From assembly GCA_037951105.1 (NCBI GenBank), contig JBAMJV010004013.1, forward strand, positions 62,001 to 126,000: a stretch of DNA of 64,000 nt, in the 5' to 3' direction. Under the pieces are notes generated by a model. It was not told the DNA's origin. It saw nothing but the letters and a program-made list of their open reading frames with translations, and did not search any database. The position numbers and the translations under genes are program-made. The stretch is from Echinarachnius parma. Taxonomy: Eukaryota > Echinodermata > Echinoidea > Clypeasteroida > Echinarachniidae. The stretch's first letter is position 1. Every line of letters begins with the position of its first letter. Below are positions 33,130 to 44,901 of this stretch, one piece after another.

Positions 33130-36100
33130 GTAATTATCAATTGTTTCTATAAACATTAGTTTGTAAACAATCTAATATAAAGGGCACTATGTTTGATGGA
33201 CATTTCTAGATGTCATTAGGCCTGCGGGTCATTCCATGTCAAATCACCCAAAAAAAGTGAAAATTTTCATCGCACCCCCTCCGAATTTGCTAATATTTGG
33301 TATGTATGATATTTCAACCTTTTAAAGCTCAAATATTTAATTTTTAGCCCAATCCGCCCAACGGTTTTGGCGCTATGGTCGATTCTTATGGGGGAGTTTT
33401 GTAAGAAATGGGCGTTGGCACCATTTTTCAAATGGCAATTGTCCGTTAACCGTTGGGTCAATTTATGTTGTGATGGTGTCATTGGACTGGGGATGTTATA
33501 TGCAATCCATTTATGCCATTTGTTTTCATGCATGAGCGAGTTTGGATACGATAACCTTTGACCTTAGTCTTTGACCTTCCGTTTTACCTCGTGGATCAAA
33601 TAATTTTGAGAATATTTTTGGCTTAAATGTTGTCTTGATATAATTTCTACAACATATGAAAGAATTGGAGATATATTATTTCTTGTTTTTTCTACAGCCT
33701 TGTTTTAAGTTTGAAAATTTCATGTAAAATTGAATTATTTTAGACCTACACCCATGTCCAAGAATTCTATAGGGGTGTATTATGTATGGAAAAGACCTAT
33801 TCAAAGTCATGATTAGAGGCCTATTCACACTCTGGCTTACCACAGTTAAATAGACCTGCTAATCCCCATACAATAGAAATCCAGACAAATGGCATCTATT
33901 GATGTTGCAATGATACCACATTTTCTAACCTGACAAGGGCCCTGGGCAGAATCAATTGTGAGCCAGATCAAATGTTCTTAATGCACACATCTGATTGGTT
34001 GAAATGCAGAGAATGTCTCCCTCTGCAACAGGGCCTAGGTGTAGTTCTTTTCTTGAATACAATCTTTTAAGTTCAAGTTCAAAATGCAAACTTGTACATC
34101 AATCATGAAAGCAAATATCTACAGGTATCCCTTTTCAATGAATTTCATGTTTCTATGCACCATAAATTGCAATAGTTTGCAATAATATGCAATAGTTACA
34201 TGATTTGCAATCTGTAAAAATTCAAACACAAAAAGTAACTACCCCCTAGACAACTGCTCATAATTTCATAACCAATAATTGTTTCAAGATGTCATCTTAC
34301 TACAATATTTCTACAGTTGTTTTGTACATTACTGTATGTGTGGAAATGAGAGATGGCTGAATGAGCACAGATTAAAGACAAATGACCCAATTTCAAAAGT
34401 CACAAGAACTTGCACATGCCTGTCCATTTTTTGTGAAACAGCACATACGTATGGCTTAATGCATCATTGATGGTTTGTGAAACAATGCCGTTTGATTTTC
34501 ACACAAAACAACTGTATATTTATTGTGGTAAAATGACATATTGAAACAATTATTGGTTATGAAATTATGAGCAGTTGTCTAGGGGGTAGTTACTTTTTGT
34601 GTTCAGTTTAGTTGGAAAGAATCAGGTTTGAATTTTTACAGATTGCAAATCATGTAACTTAATTGCATAAAATGTTGCATAGAAACATGAAATTCATTGA
34701 AAAGGGATACCTGTAGATATTTGCTTTCATGATTGATGTACAAGTTTGCATTTTGAACTTGAACTTGAAAGATTGTATTCAAGAAAAGAACTACACCTAG
34801 GCCATGTTTCAGAGGGAGACATTTTCTGCATTTCAACCAATCAGATGTGTGCATTAAGAACATTTGATCTGGCTCACAATTGATTCTGCCCAGGGCCCTT
34901 GTCAGGTTAGAAACATGTGGTATCATTGCAACATCGGTAGATGCCATTTGTCTGGATTTCTATTGTATGGGGATTAGCAGGTCTATTTAACTGTGGTAAG
35001 CCAGGGTGTGAATAGGCCTCTAATCATGACTTTGAATAGGTCTTTTTCATACATAATACACCCCTATAGAATTCTTGGACATGGGTGTAGGTCTAAAATA
35101 ATTCAATTTTACATGAAATTTTCAAACTTAAAACAAGGCTGTAGAAAAAACAAGAAATAATATCTCTCCAATTCTTTCATATGTTGTAGAAATTATATCA
35201 AGACAACATTTAAGCCAAAAAAATTCTCAAAATTATTTGATCCACGAGGTAAAACGGAAGGTCAAAGACTAAGGTCAAAGGTTATCGTATCCAAACTCGC
35301 TCATGCATGAAAACAAATGGCATAAATGGATTGCATATAACATCCCCAGTCCAATGACACCATCACAACATAAATTGACCCAACGGTTAACGGACAATTG
35401 CCATTTGAAAAATGGTGCCAACGCCCATTTCTTACAAAACTCCCCCATAAGAATCGACCATAGCGCCAAAACCGTTGGGCGGATTGGGCTAAAAATTAAA
35501 TATTTGAGCTTTAAAAGGTTGAAATATCATACATACCAAATATTAGCAAATTCGGAGGGGGTGCGATGAAATCCATTGGGTGATTTGACATGGAATGACC
35601 CCTGCTACAATTTAATTCAATTTAAAGGTCTATGGAAAATTAAATCAAATTCACTTATTACGCATAATCAAAAATTTATATTCAATAATTGAACAGCCCC
35701 CTTGTCTTTTTATCACATAGCATAACTTGTATACTAGGTAGTAATAAAGGTAGAGTAGGAACTGAGTTTTGTTCAATTTATTGCAGGAATATCAGGAGAT
35801 CAACATGATAATTTGAAACTTCACAATTTTAAGATGTCACAATAGGTAATGATCTCCAGCAATCAATCTCAATTTAAATGGAATATGCCCAAAACAATTA
35901 TGATTTTAAAAAGTTCAGTTGTTTTAATATCTATCGTGGTGAACCATTTCATTGTTAATTATTAAATTGTATTATTCCAGTTTGTATAATTCATAATTTT
36001 CTTTGCCCTTGCAGTGAAATTTGTGCTGATGCCCAGCGGTCAAGTGACGACAGTGGCATGTGCTCTCGGCCAGACCATGCAGGAGCTCCGGGAGCATCTG

Positions 36101-39100
36101 GCGAGTGAACTGAGGATGCCCGCTGACAAGCTGGTCATTATGTTTGATGGTAGGTTTTAGTCATTCCATTCTTCTATATACATGTCTTTCTTTACTAGAT
36201 ATAGCCTTTTTTAAGGGAACCACCATGCCAAGGAGAACACAAGCTTTTTTTGTCTGAAAACATATTTTTCTGAACTTGTTGGTGGAATGGACGACTAAAA
36301 TTATTACCTTTCATTTATAAGAATATCATTTTTGAGCGCTGGTTCCCTTTAAAGCTGTTTTTGACATTTCTAAAAACTTAATATTAGAGTTGGATTTTTC
36401 AAGCAGTGTATGTACAGTATATAAGAGAATCAGAAAATTAGGCTTCAATATCAATTTCCAACTGCTCTGTAGCACATAGAGAGAATCCAAGTGACTATAT
36501 GCGCTATATTATAAGCATACAATATTATTATTGTTGTTTTTATGTTTGATATGTATACAGGTTCCAGTGTAGAAGCAGAACAGACACTAGCCGCAATTGG
36601 AGTGGGGCCAAATGGAGCTGTCCAGCTAGAGATCTCCTCAGCAGATCCGGTCAACGTTCCCCTGCGAGCTCCGAAACCGAAGCCAGAGTACAACATTCCC
36701 AACATCATCACAACCAGAATAGAAAGAGGTATGCATTGCACAAATAAATGGTGTGTGTGTGTTTGTATGCAAGAATGAGAGGAAAGAATTACAATCAATG
36801 GGAAATATTTATCCTTTTCTTGTCATGCTGTAGGGGCATTTCAGTACTTGTATAATTATTCTCCTTCAAAATGTCATATTGAAAAGTTTTGCTGCATAGT
36901 GTGACACAAAGTTAATAAAAAGGAGTTTGGTTGTAAACTTCATGTGCACTTCAAACATAACCTGGCTAGAATGCCTCCCAGGGAGTTCAAATTGTGCAAC
37001 TCATATGCAAAAATACAATGTTTATCTGATAACCAAGGTAAATGACTTTGCAAAGTACTCAGAGATGCCTGTCAAATATTTTGGGTGCTATCAATCTATT
37101 TTCATTCTGATTCTATTCACATTCATATCTTTCTTCAGAGGATGGTACTGTCGAAGATGTGGTAGTTGAGATTGAGCGCACAACGCGGCGCAAACCGTTC
37201 CTTGGCGGTTTCCGGCATCGGCTGTCCGGAGTGGAGTTCCACAACGCATCCGCCCAGACCAAGGGGCGGGTGCGCACCGACGATGGCATCACACGCTTCT
37301 GCCGCGACACGCAGACCGTATCGGCAAAGAACCGGCTCCAGCAGACGACACTGGAAACGTCCACCCAGATGACCACTATCAGATGTTACGTCGCCAATAT
37401 GACCGATAAGCTTGTGGTGCCTGGCAGATATGAGACAGCTGACGAATACCATGCCAAACGACTGGAAAAGGTATTTAAAAATAACTTTCATTAATTGATT
37501 CACATTAAATTTCTTTTACTTTGTAAATCTGTCATCATTTTGTTACAATTATGTGGTTTTGCATGTATGTCAATATCCTTCATCAAACATGGTTCATTAC
37601 TCTGGGGCAGAATTATGTTTCCCAGGAACAAAATATAAATTGTCCCACATGAATATTGTTCTGCAATTTGAGTGATCATATCTGTTCTTTTCTTCTCCTT
37701 CTCAGGTGATCGTCTTGCAGTCATACTTCCGGCGCTGGCAGGCCAGGAACATTGTGCAGCGGCTGCGTGAGGACACGGTCAAGCGGCACGAGTGGGAACG
37801 CTCGGAGGAGATGCGCAAGATCCGGGAGAAGGAGGAGAGGATCCGGCGCGAGTTTGAGCGTCGCATGAACCCACGCACCAAAGAGGACTTTGACCTTCTC
37901 TACCACGCATTGGAGAGTAAGTGACAGATGCTGTTGATATTTTTTGCGTATATAAAAAGGGTTTAAATGCAAACAAAAATCAACAATAAAACCATTTATA
38001 CCAACCCAAGATAATTGCGATAAAACTTGCTGAAAAGCCATGAAAATAATTAGAAAATGTGTGATACTTTAAACATATCTTCAAATATATGCCTTGATAT
38101 ACAATGAGTAAAAGACAATATCTTGTGTCAACTGTCAAATGATGGTACGTTTATCTACAAAATTACTAAAATGGCGTTTATTTGTTTTTGCATATATATA
38201 AAAAAGTTTTTATTTCAATATGTATGTATGACATGATAGAATCAAGATTGTTTTGTTTTTTGTTTTTTGAGGGGGGTATTATTTATCTTGTTTAAATGCA
38301 GGAGACAAAATTAAATTAACATTGAACTCATGAAGGACCTAATCTGGGATAACTCGGGGCTGGGGTCCATGGATAATGTACAATGTATGTCATACTGAAA
38401 TTCAATTATAATTAAACACAAGTGAAAACATGTTTAAAAGCGACTAAATCAGCGATCAGTTCATACTTTACAAAGAGCTCACAGTCACAGGGAGGCACCA
38501 GTTTACAGGCATTTGACTAATTTTACAATAGTGAGTTGGGTGCGATTCGCGTCTGCGCAATATTCAACATGCTAGCCAAGACATGCCACAACCCTGTGTT
38601 CATTTTAGACTATGACGAAGTGACAATGATTCATTTATGTTATAACAGAATGGAGGCAGGAGGAGCTGTTGCAAATCAACGATTCAATGACAGGAGCGCA
38701 GCGCAAGGCAGCCCTCTGTCACCTCTTGGACCAGGAGACCAACCTCATTGCGGCCATCGGACGACACAAGCTGGATGCCGACACAGACAACAAGCAGAGG
38801 TCTATACAGAGCTTTTTAGACAAGGTAATACAGATATACCAAATTATTTGGAAGGGTTATTGTAGGTTTTTAGAATAAAAGAAATATCTGTAATGTCCAT
38901 GGTCCTGTTGTGGCACTGACACAGATAAAAATCAGTGGGCTTTACAGAGCTTTCTGGACAAGGATTAAAAGTGCTGAAGTATCTTTAATTTAACGGTCCT
39001 GTTGTGACTAGAATTGTAAGGAAGATAAAAAGTTAAAAGCTAAATCATACACAATATGATAAACTCATAATACTGATGAATGTACTCAATGATTGTAGCT

Positions 39101-42100
39101 AGAGTGTCCAGATATATCGGTTTGGGCTTTTGTCTTTCAATATGAGCGTTGTGGGTTCGATTCCAAACCTTGGCACATGTGTCCTTCAGCAAGGCACTTA
39201 AATCAACAGCCAAGGTGCAGTAAATGAGTACTGGGTTGAAATGCTTGATGCCCCTTTTCAGGGAGTACAATTCATGCTGAATCATATAAGCAATTATATA
39301 AACAAATTCCTTAAAATGATCTCTTACTGTTTTATTTGTCTAGGCTGCCGCCCCAAGGCGATGGAAGGCATTTGATGGCAAGTACACAGAGATGGATACG
39401 CCGTACACGATCAGGGCTCGCGAACTCAAGGACATCTACAACAGTCTCAACATGAAATACCTGACGCAGGATGAGAGATTAGATGTGCTGCTTACCCTCA
39501 AACACACAGTCAAGGTATGTTCATTTATTTTATTGCGTTCATTATATTTATTGATTTTCTCTGAAATAACGAGAATAAGAAGACAAGCTTTGTTGATTTC
39601 TATCAAATGAACTATTAAATCTGACCCCAACTTCAAGTCTTGGCTGAATCTCATTTATTTGTGGTCCTAAAATAAAATGAAAATACAATTAAGCCTTCTA
39701 CAGGGAAAGCCCAAGGAAAACATTAAAATGGTCTTCATGAGTAGTTGGTCTTTGTGGACAAGTTTATTTTTATGAAAACTGCTTTCTACGCAGACAAGAA
39801 GAGTTGTATCGGAAATAATATCGCTAGTGATATTCGTTTGTCTCGCAATGTATGGTCAAACTAGGAATCTAAAAGATCATGACGTTTCATATGCCGCTGC
39901 AAGAAGAGTAGTATTCGTAAACTGATGTTCATTACAGAAATTAGTTCCAACATCAGGTTTTACTGCATTATCAACAACATTGATTGAACAAGTCTGTTAA
40001 AATGTAATTTAATATGTGACTATTACCTTAATATCATTTGTCTTACATCCTTTCAGGAGCACGACTGCAAGCTAACGCAAGAGATAATCCAGCTGATAGA
40101 CCGGGAGGCGGATCTGCTGATGAGGGGGGTGAGAGAGTCCAATCTGGAGGGTCTGAGGAAGAGGATAGCCACCCTGTTCCTGCAGTACGTCAAGACGCCA
40201 ACCTTCAACGCAGAGGCCGCCAGGCTTCTCAAGGTACGTTCTGCCAGTAATCAAAATGAATCGAGCAAATTTGTTTATATAGTCAAATTGAAGGGGTAAC
40301 ATTCATTAGCAGAGATATAGGTATCCATCATCCAAAACTTGTTAAGGGTGATATGTTGATGCGAGGAGTGAGATTCAAACAATGGAAGTGTGTAAAGACA
40401 CCTATTTTAAATGCTAAGGTTGTTTGACTAATGAGGGTTCCCATTGATGTACTCAAAGGTACTCCCTAACTTCAAGATATTAAAAACAATATCAACTCAA
40501 ATGAAGTGGGTTTTTACCTGTCTATTTGCATGATTCCTGAAAATAATGGAGAAAGAGGTGTGAATTTGTCAACGAATACATCATTTCATGAAGATATTAG
40601 AATTAGAGTGAAAAAAAAATGCCATGGCGGAGTTGTGGATCCTTTAGGAATGAATAGGTATTATGATTTTGCCATTTCTTGTTTCTTTCAAGGTCAAATC
40701 ATGGATCTTTTATTGACACAAAAAATTCATTTATGATTAGGGGGGATATGAGCACTTGTTTAACCATTCTTGTCATGCTTATAGGTACCCCAAGACGCTT
40801 CCACACTGCGCAAGAACATCTACTTCTGCCCAAGCTGCAGCAGCTACCTGCCGTCCACCGAGTTCCAGCTCTCTTCGAATTCCTCCAACGTGGGCCGTTG
40901 CCGACGCTGCACGAAGCTGGACAACGACGCTCGCACGAGGCAGGACTACAGCCACTACCGCTTCATGCTCAAGGGACTGCGGAAGACGGAGGAGGCTATG
41001 GGGGATGGCTCCAGGATAGCATTCCTGCTGCAGGCAAGTAGTCTCTTAAATAGTCCCCATTTTATGAATGCATCATGTTTAATACCAGCTACCAATTGAG
41101 GATAATTGGCTTTAAAACCGGACTCTCATCAAATCGTACCATGCCTCTTAACCCGTTCATTACGAGATTCTAAAGCCCCCATAGACTTTGTACATAGCCC
41201 ACCCGGTTCCTGTAAGCAACGGGTTAAATAAAAAATTTTAATCTCCAACTAAGACGAGCATAAATATTTAATATAGTTTGTGGCTTTTACATGGAGCTAC
41301 AATTTTGTTGTGGTTGGCCTGAGCTCTTGGGAAGACTTGTATGACCAGAAAGAGATACAATCAATTTTAAGTTACAATTAATTGCAAGTCAGATTATGTG
41401 TACTAAATGCGCAAATCTGATTGGTCGAAATGCGCGCATTTTCTGACATACAATTAATTGTAACTTACAATCGATTGTATCTCTCTCTGCAACGGGGCCC
41501 TGGGGGGTGTTTCACAAAGATCCTAAGTTGAACTTAACTCTAAGTTGGACCTAACTATTATGGAAAGCCATTCGTAGCCTTGGAATAAAATATATTCAAA
41601 AGCAAAAAACAAGAATTTTAGACTTTTCATAAATGTTGCATCAAGAACATGAAATCTTCTTGATAATATAAAATATTAATGATTTGAATCTACATTTTAT
41701 GCCTTTGAAAAATAACTTTTACAATTTTTTTTTCTCAAGAAACTAGTGTCTTTCCATACTTTTTAAATCCAACTTAGAGTTAAGTTTAATTTAGAATCTT
41801 TGTGAAACACCCATCTGGTGATGGTGTTTTTCACACAGAGATATCTATGAAATCTTGCTACTTTTAGTATTGATATGGGCTTCTAATAATGTACAGTCCT
41901 CTCATTGTTGCTATTGTTTCATCGTCATCTACAGGAGGCTGATCTGCGTTACCTAGTGGTCGATATCTGGAGTACGCAGAGTGCTCTGAGCTCGTGGGAG
42001 GACCTCTATGACCTCGTGATGGTGCGGTGGGATAAGGATGACGAGTGGTCACCATGGAACTGCATCCTGCTCACCAAGGACGAGGCCAAGGCGCATTCCC

Positions 42101-42764
42101 AGATCGACGACCTCGAAAAGGTGAGAGTTAGCAATATTTCTTAAAGTGATCCTTTAACTGCATAAGGTTTTAACAACAAATTTATTTGAGACTTCAATCA
42201 TATACTATTATCATTGTAAGATTCTTCTGACTGATGTGTGATATTTTCATAGAAAGAGAACACTGTTAACCTAGTGAAAAAAGTGTAAATTAATGTCAGA
42301 TTCTATCACCCACTGCCCATTGATTTTGACTACAATTGGAAAACCTTTCCAAAACGCTTTTTTTAATTCAATCATAAATATCTTTATCATTAGGGAGACA
42401 AAAACTATACACAACAATTATAAACCCATTTCATTGTTCCAAACAACAAGGTATAAGAGAACTGCGGGTGTTTCAAGTCATATGAAAAATAGCTTGTAGC
42501 TGACAATGGCAATCCATCCTATGAGTGAAGAATAAATAAATAAATACATAAATAAAATAACCATTATTATTATTATTGTCTCCCTCTTTTCATCAGGCAT
42601 ACGGCCGTGTCTTCTGCCACAAGATCAAGACGAAGCACACTCGCGCGCGCAACTACTTCTCGCGGTTACCCGGCATGGCCGAGGTGATGCACCAGACGGC
42701 TGCGCAGAAGAGCCAACAGACGCAGAGCATCTCCAACCGGCCCTATCTCAGCTTACAGGCTTGA
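32442..42764 (+). CDS. IQUB: IQ motif and ubiquitin-like domain-containing protein (IQUB), complete
   Basis: Axonemal protein; in vertebrates IQUB is a radial spoke RS1 component needed for sperm motility (family knowledge). Exons: 32442-33129, 36015-36149, 36561-36728, 37139-37470, 37706-37916, 38649-38824, 39344-39514, 40057-40233, 40785-41033, 41935-42120 and 42597-42764. Their sum is 2661 nt, 886 codons plus TGA, with all phases consistent. Human IQUB is about 790 aa, and the longer acidic N-terminus accounts for most of the difference. Domain order: Glu/Gln/Ala-rich N-terminus (about 1-229), ubiquitin-like domain (about 230-310), [17 protein letters not shown] family block, IQ motif (about 442-460), and a paired CxxC segment (about 695-725). 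An AATAAA follows at 42831. The intron after 41033 uses a GC donor. Confidence 0.94.
33226..35601. mobile_element. Foldback element: 1.07 kb inverted arms with 233 bp spacer
   Basis: The left arm (33226-34297) and right arm (34531-35601) are nearly identical inverse copies. An identical 64-codon open frame appears on opposite strands in each arm. The tips are GGGTCATTCCATGTCAAATC and its inverse, flanked by CTGC on both sides, a possible 4 bp target duplication. The arms include a smaller GGGCCCTG-bounded repeat. The element sits in the first IQUB intron. No transposase is evident, and the short frames are probably not genes. Confidence 0.9.
36015..36728 (+). CDS. IQUB: IQUB ubiquitin-like domain exons
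   Basis: Exons 36015-36149 and 36561-36728 encode a ubiquitin-like fold. The first covers [36 protein letters not shown] and [10 protein letters not shown]. The second covers [25 protein letters not shown] and a Pro-rich linker to the next exon. The pattern of beta strand, helix and beta strands fits ubiquitin. No C-terminal GlyGly is present, so this is a structural rather than a conjugating domain. Confidence 0.85.
37139..37916 (+). CDS. IQUB: IQUB core block and IQ-motif exons
   Basis: Exon 37139-37470 carries the family-specific block [40 protein letters not shown] and [20 protein letters not shown]. Exon 37706-37916 begins [20 protein letters not shown], an IQ-type calmodulin-binding motif (hydrophobic-Q-x3-R-x4-R pattern). 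A strongly charged helix follows ([20 protein letters not shown]). In the family this region anchors the protein at the base of the radial spoke. Confidence 0.9.
38881..38975 (+). pseudogene. Decayed copy of IQUB exon 38649-38824 (3-prime end)
   Basis: The segment resembles the [16 protein letters not shown] coding end of the exon just upstream (copy reads [15 protein letters not shown]). The donor GT has become GA after the final AAG. It lies about 120 bp downstream in the following intron. Confidence 0.8.
39096..39280 (+). mobile_element. tRNA-derived SINE-like element
   Basis: It has a box-A-like TAGCTAGAGTGTC and, 56 bp later, a box-B GGGTTCGATTCC, followed by TGTCCTTCAGCAAGGCACTT and a short unrelated tail. 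This arrangement is typical of tRNA-derived SINEs in marine deuterostomes. It lies in an IQUB intron. Confidence 0.65.
40785..41033 (+). CDS. IQUB: IQUB exon with paired CxxC motifs
   Basis: This 83-codon exon has [15 protein letters not shown] and [12 protein letters not shown], two CxxC pairs about 26 residues apart that would suit zinc binding. It ends SRIAFLLQ directly before GCAAGT, a GC donor. The next exon (41935-42120) resumes with [12 protein letters not shown] in phase 0, so a GC-AG intron is required here. Confidence 0.88.
41151..41226. repeat. Short TTAACCYGTTCA element
   Basis: Second copy of the element at 2011-2092 (TTAACCCGTTCATTACGAG ... GCAACGGGTTAA), in an IQUB intron. Confidence 0.65.
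41349..41500. mobile_element. Short palindromic MITE with CAATTAATTG arms
   Basis: About 150 bp with inverted arms (GATACAATCAATTTTAAGTT against AACTTACAATCGATTGTATC) and a core containing ATCTGATTGG. Related copies are at about 7937-8085 and, as a fragment, 43120-43195. It abuts the MITE at 41502. Confidence 0.7.
41502..41814. mobile_element. MITE with GGGTGTTTCACAAAGAT ends
   Basis: A roughly 310 bp element in an IQUB intron. It has long inverted ends starting GGGTGTTTCACAAAGATCCT and continuing AAGTTGAACTTAACTCTAAG, with the inverse at the right end. Confidence 0.85.
42145..42520. mobile_element. Diverged MITE related to 46953-47379
   Basis: Located in the last IQUB intron. It begins TAAAGTGATCCTTTAACTG and shares TTTGAGACTTCAATCATATA and ACAACAAGGTATAAGAGAAC motifs, but the right end has decayed. 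Confidence 0.55.
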
Positions 42765-42830
42765 AAACTTAAGATATAAGTGCTTGTGCACCGCTGGGGA
42801 AATACTAAACAAAGACATACAATTGTACTT

Positions 42831-42836
42831 AATAAA
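42831..42836 (+). terminator. IQUB poly(A) signal
   Basis: A canonical AATAAA lies 67 nt after the IQUB stop codon and is followed by an A-rich stretch. It is the first such hexamer downstream of the stop, so a short 3-prime UTR is likely. Confidence 0.6.
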
Positions 42837-42841
42837 AAAAA

Positions 42842-43020
42842 TCATGCATGAGCATAAACAGAGTCTCTCCAACTGGACCTGTCTCAGTTTACAGGTTTGA
42901 AAACTGAAAGAGAAACAACCTCACCCATATGAAATCATGCACCGCTGGGGAGTACAACGTACTTAATCAAATCTCTAACCGACCCTATCTGAGTTTACAT
43001 GCTTGAAAACTAGGAGAGGA
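42842..43020 (+). pseudogene. Two decayed copies of the IQUB terminal exon end
   Basis: Two successive copies of the last coding segment ([10 protein letters not shown] plus stop and some 3-prime UTR) lie downstream of the gene. The first reads SNWTCLSLQV then TGA and includes the CACCGCTGGGG UTR string. The second reads [10 protein letters not shown] then TGA. Both lie beyond the AATAAA and would not be translated as part of IQUB. Confidence 0.8.
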
Positions 43021-43415
43021 GCTATCTAAACCTACATGTATACACAGAATATCGGTAATAGGCCCAATCATAGCCTCAAAGCTTGAAGAATCCCTTCAGA
43101 ATCAGGACATCTATTTGACCGGAAAATGTGTGCATTAGAGCCAATCAGATTTGTGCATTTAGACACATTTTCAGGCTTGTATTTAATCACAACTTTATCC
43201 TTCTGGCTTCATGATATATGCTTCAGCATCAGAATGAATACTGTTCCAAAACTTTCAATGCAATATGTAATGTCATAAAAAGTTGATATGTATTTTTGAG
43301 GCACCTTCAAAGCATGTTCAACCGTTTATTCATACATATTCAAACAAATGTCTTTAAGCCATTGCCTCTCTGATACCATCTTTCTCATAGTGTTGATACA
43401 TGCCCATTTGGCCCT

Positions 43416-43510
43416 TTTAACCCATTCAGGACTGGTCCCAAATATAGTTGGGCTAGGGTCTATTAAGAATGCATGTTATAGCAAAATCAAATCATCTTGG
43501 AATGGGTTAA
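43416..43510. repeat. Short TTAACCCATTCA element
   Basis: Reads TTTAACCCATTCAGGACTGG to CTTGGAATGGGTTAA with inverted ends, about 94 bp. The most complete copy of this family in the window. Confidence 0.7.
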
Positions 43511-43884
43511 GGTTGATAAATAATACGCACATGTATTTACATTTTGTGCATTGTACTAAATATTATGCATTTCCTAGAAAGTAGCTCTCATAAGAACAAA
43601 AAACAAAACAAACAAAATGCAACAGTGGGGGTGTATATAAAATTAAAAAAACATTTCACATCCGTCCACAAATCTCAGTACATAATGCATTCACAAACAT
43701 GTACATATTTATTAAGAAAATAATGTTCTTGTATATACGTGTAATTAAATGAAATATATATATATAACGAGGGTGTATCATTAAAGTCATTGTAAAAAGG
43801 TCCAAAGTATTGTTTTGCAGATATGATATGAATGCCAATACAGCACCTTTAGCAGCGATATCTATGGATATGATGCTGCACTTA

Positions 43885-44124
43885 ATGGCCCGGTCAGATA
43901 TCAACGGATAGCGGAAACGAATGCCCAACGATTAGAAAATTTGCGAAATGAAATTATCCGGTGATGAAAGTCGTCTCCATTGCTTTATGTACAAAACATA
44001 GAACAACATACATCACCGGACAAGGAACGGACAAGAAACACATACGAACGGAGACGAACGGATGGAAAATTGAGCTCTCCGTTTGACGTCCGTTTACGCA
44101 ATCCGTTGATATGTGACCGGGCTA
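43885..44124. mobile_element. MITE with TGGCCCGGTCAGATATCAACGG ends
   Basis: A 240 bp element. The left end GGCCCGGTCAGATATCAACG is matched at the right end by CGTTGATATGTGACCGGGC in inverse, and the interior contains CCGGTGATG/CATCACCGG inverse pairs. Confidence 0.8.
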
Positions 44125-44138
44125 TAATAAATGTTCTT

Positions 44139-44416
44139 GGGGGTGTTTCACAAAGATACTCAGTTGAATTTACAATTATGGTAGGCCATGTGTAGGCTTG
44201 GTATAAAACATATTCAAAAGCCAAACAATTGAATTGTTTGAGACTTCTAACAAAAGTATACATCCATTACTTCAAGGCTTCTTGAAAATAACAAATATTA
44301 CTGTTTTTATCAAAATGTATGCCTTTTTAAAAAGAACTGTTTCAATCATTTTACATAGCAACTAATGGCTTTCCATAATAGTTAGGTCCAACTTTGAGAT
44401 TTTTGTATACACCCCC
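44139..44416. mobile_element. MITE with GGGTGTTTCACAAAGAT left end
   Basis: A shorter, more diverged copy of the 41502-41814 family. The left end is intact, and the right end has decayed to TTTTTGTATACACCCCC. Confidence 0.7.
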
Positions 44417-44549
44417 TGTACTGCTATTATTGTTTTTTATGGAAAAAAATAATGAATAAATATTTGTGGATAACAAATTAAGATTACATGCTTCATATAT
44501 TTTATCATGATTGATCATGTGTGCGTGTGTGTGTGTGAATTTAGCCCCC

Positions 44550-44773
44550 TGGGCCCCATTTCATGAAAGGGTCTTAGCTAAGAACGTCTTAACTGTCACG
44601 TGACTGTGACTGATCTACGGACATATGGATGGCGTTTGTTCCGATCACAAAGGACAAGGTTGGAAGTATAATAGCAAAGACGCTTTCATGCATGCACGTG
44701 TTGCCGCGAAAGTCATAGTTATACCAAGGTTGCGTACATACAAGGATAAGACCCTTTCATGAAATGGGGCCCT
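44550..44773. mobile_element. MITE with GGGCCCCATTTCATGAAAGGGTCTTA ends
   Basis: About 220 bp. The left end GCCCCATTTCATGAAAGGGT is inverted at the right end (ACCCTTTCATGAAATGGGGC). There is no coding sequence. Confidence 0.85.
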
Positions 44774-44826
44774 GAAATATAAAACAGCCTTTGTAGAAGA
44801 CAAATATTTATAGTGCAGGCGAACTA

Positions 44827-44901
44827 CCCCCCCCCCCCCCCCCCCCCCCAACAAAACAATGTGGTATTTTTTCCCTGTTGCGTGTGTGTGTGTGTGTGTG
44901 T
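44827..44901. repeat. C homopolymer and GT microsatellite
   Basis: A run of 23 C (44827-44849) is followed at 44882-44901 by a GT dinucleotide repeat. Sequencing of the C-run is error-prone, so its exact length is uncertain. Confidence 0.85.

Noticed and set aside
33367..35569. Identical 64- and 88-codon frames on both strands
   Set aside because: They occur because the foldback arms are inverse copies. No protein family is recognisable, and neither frame spans the element.
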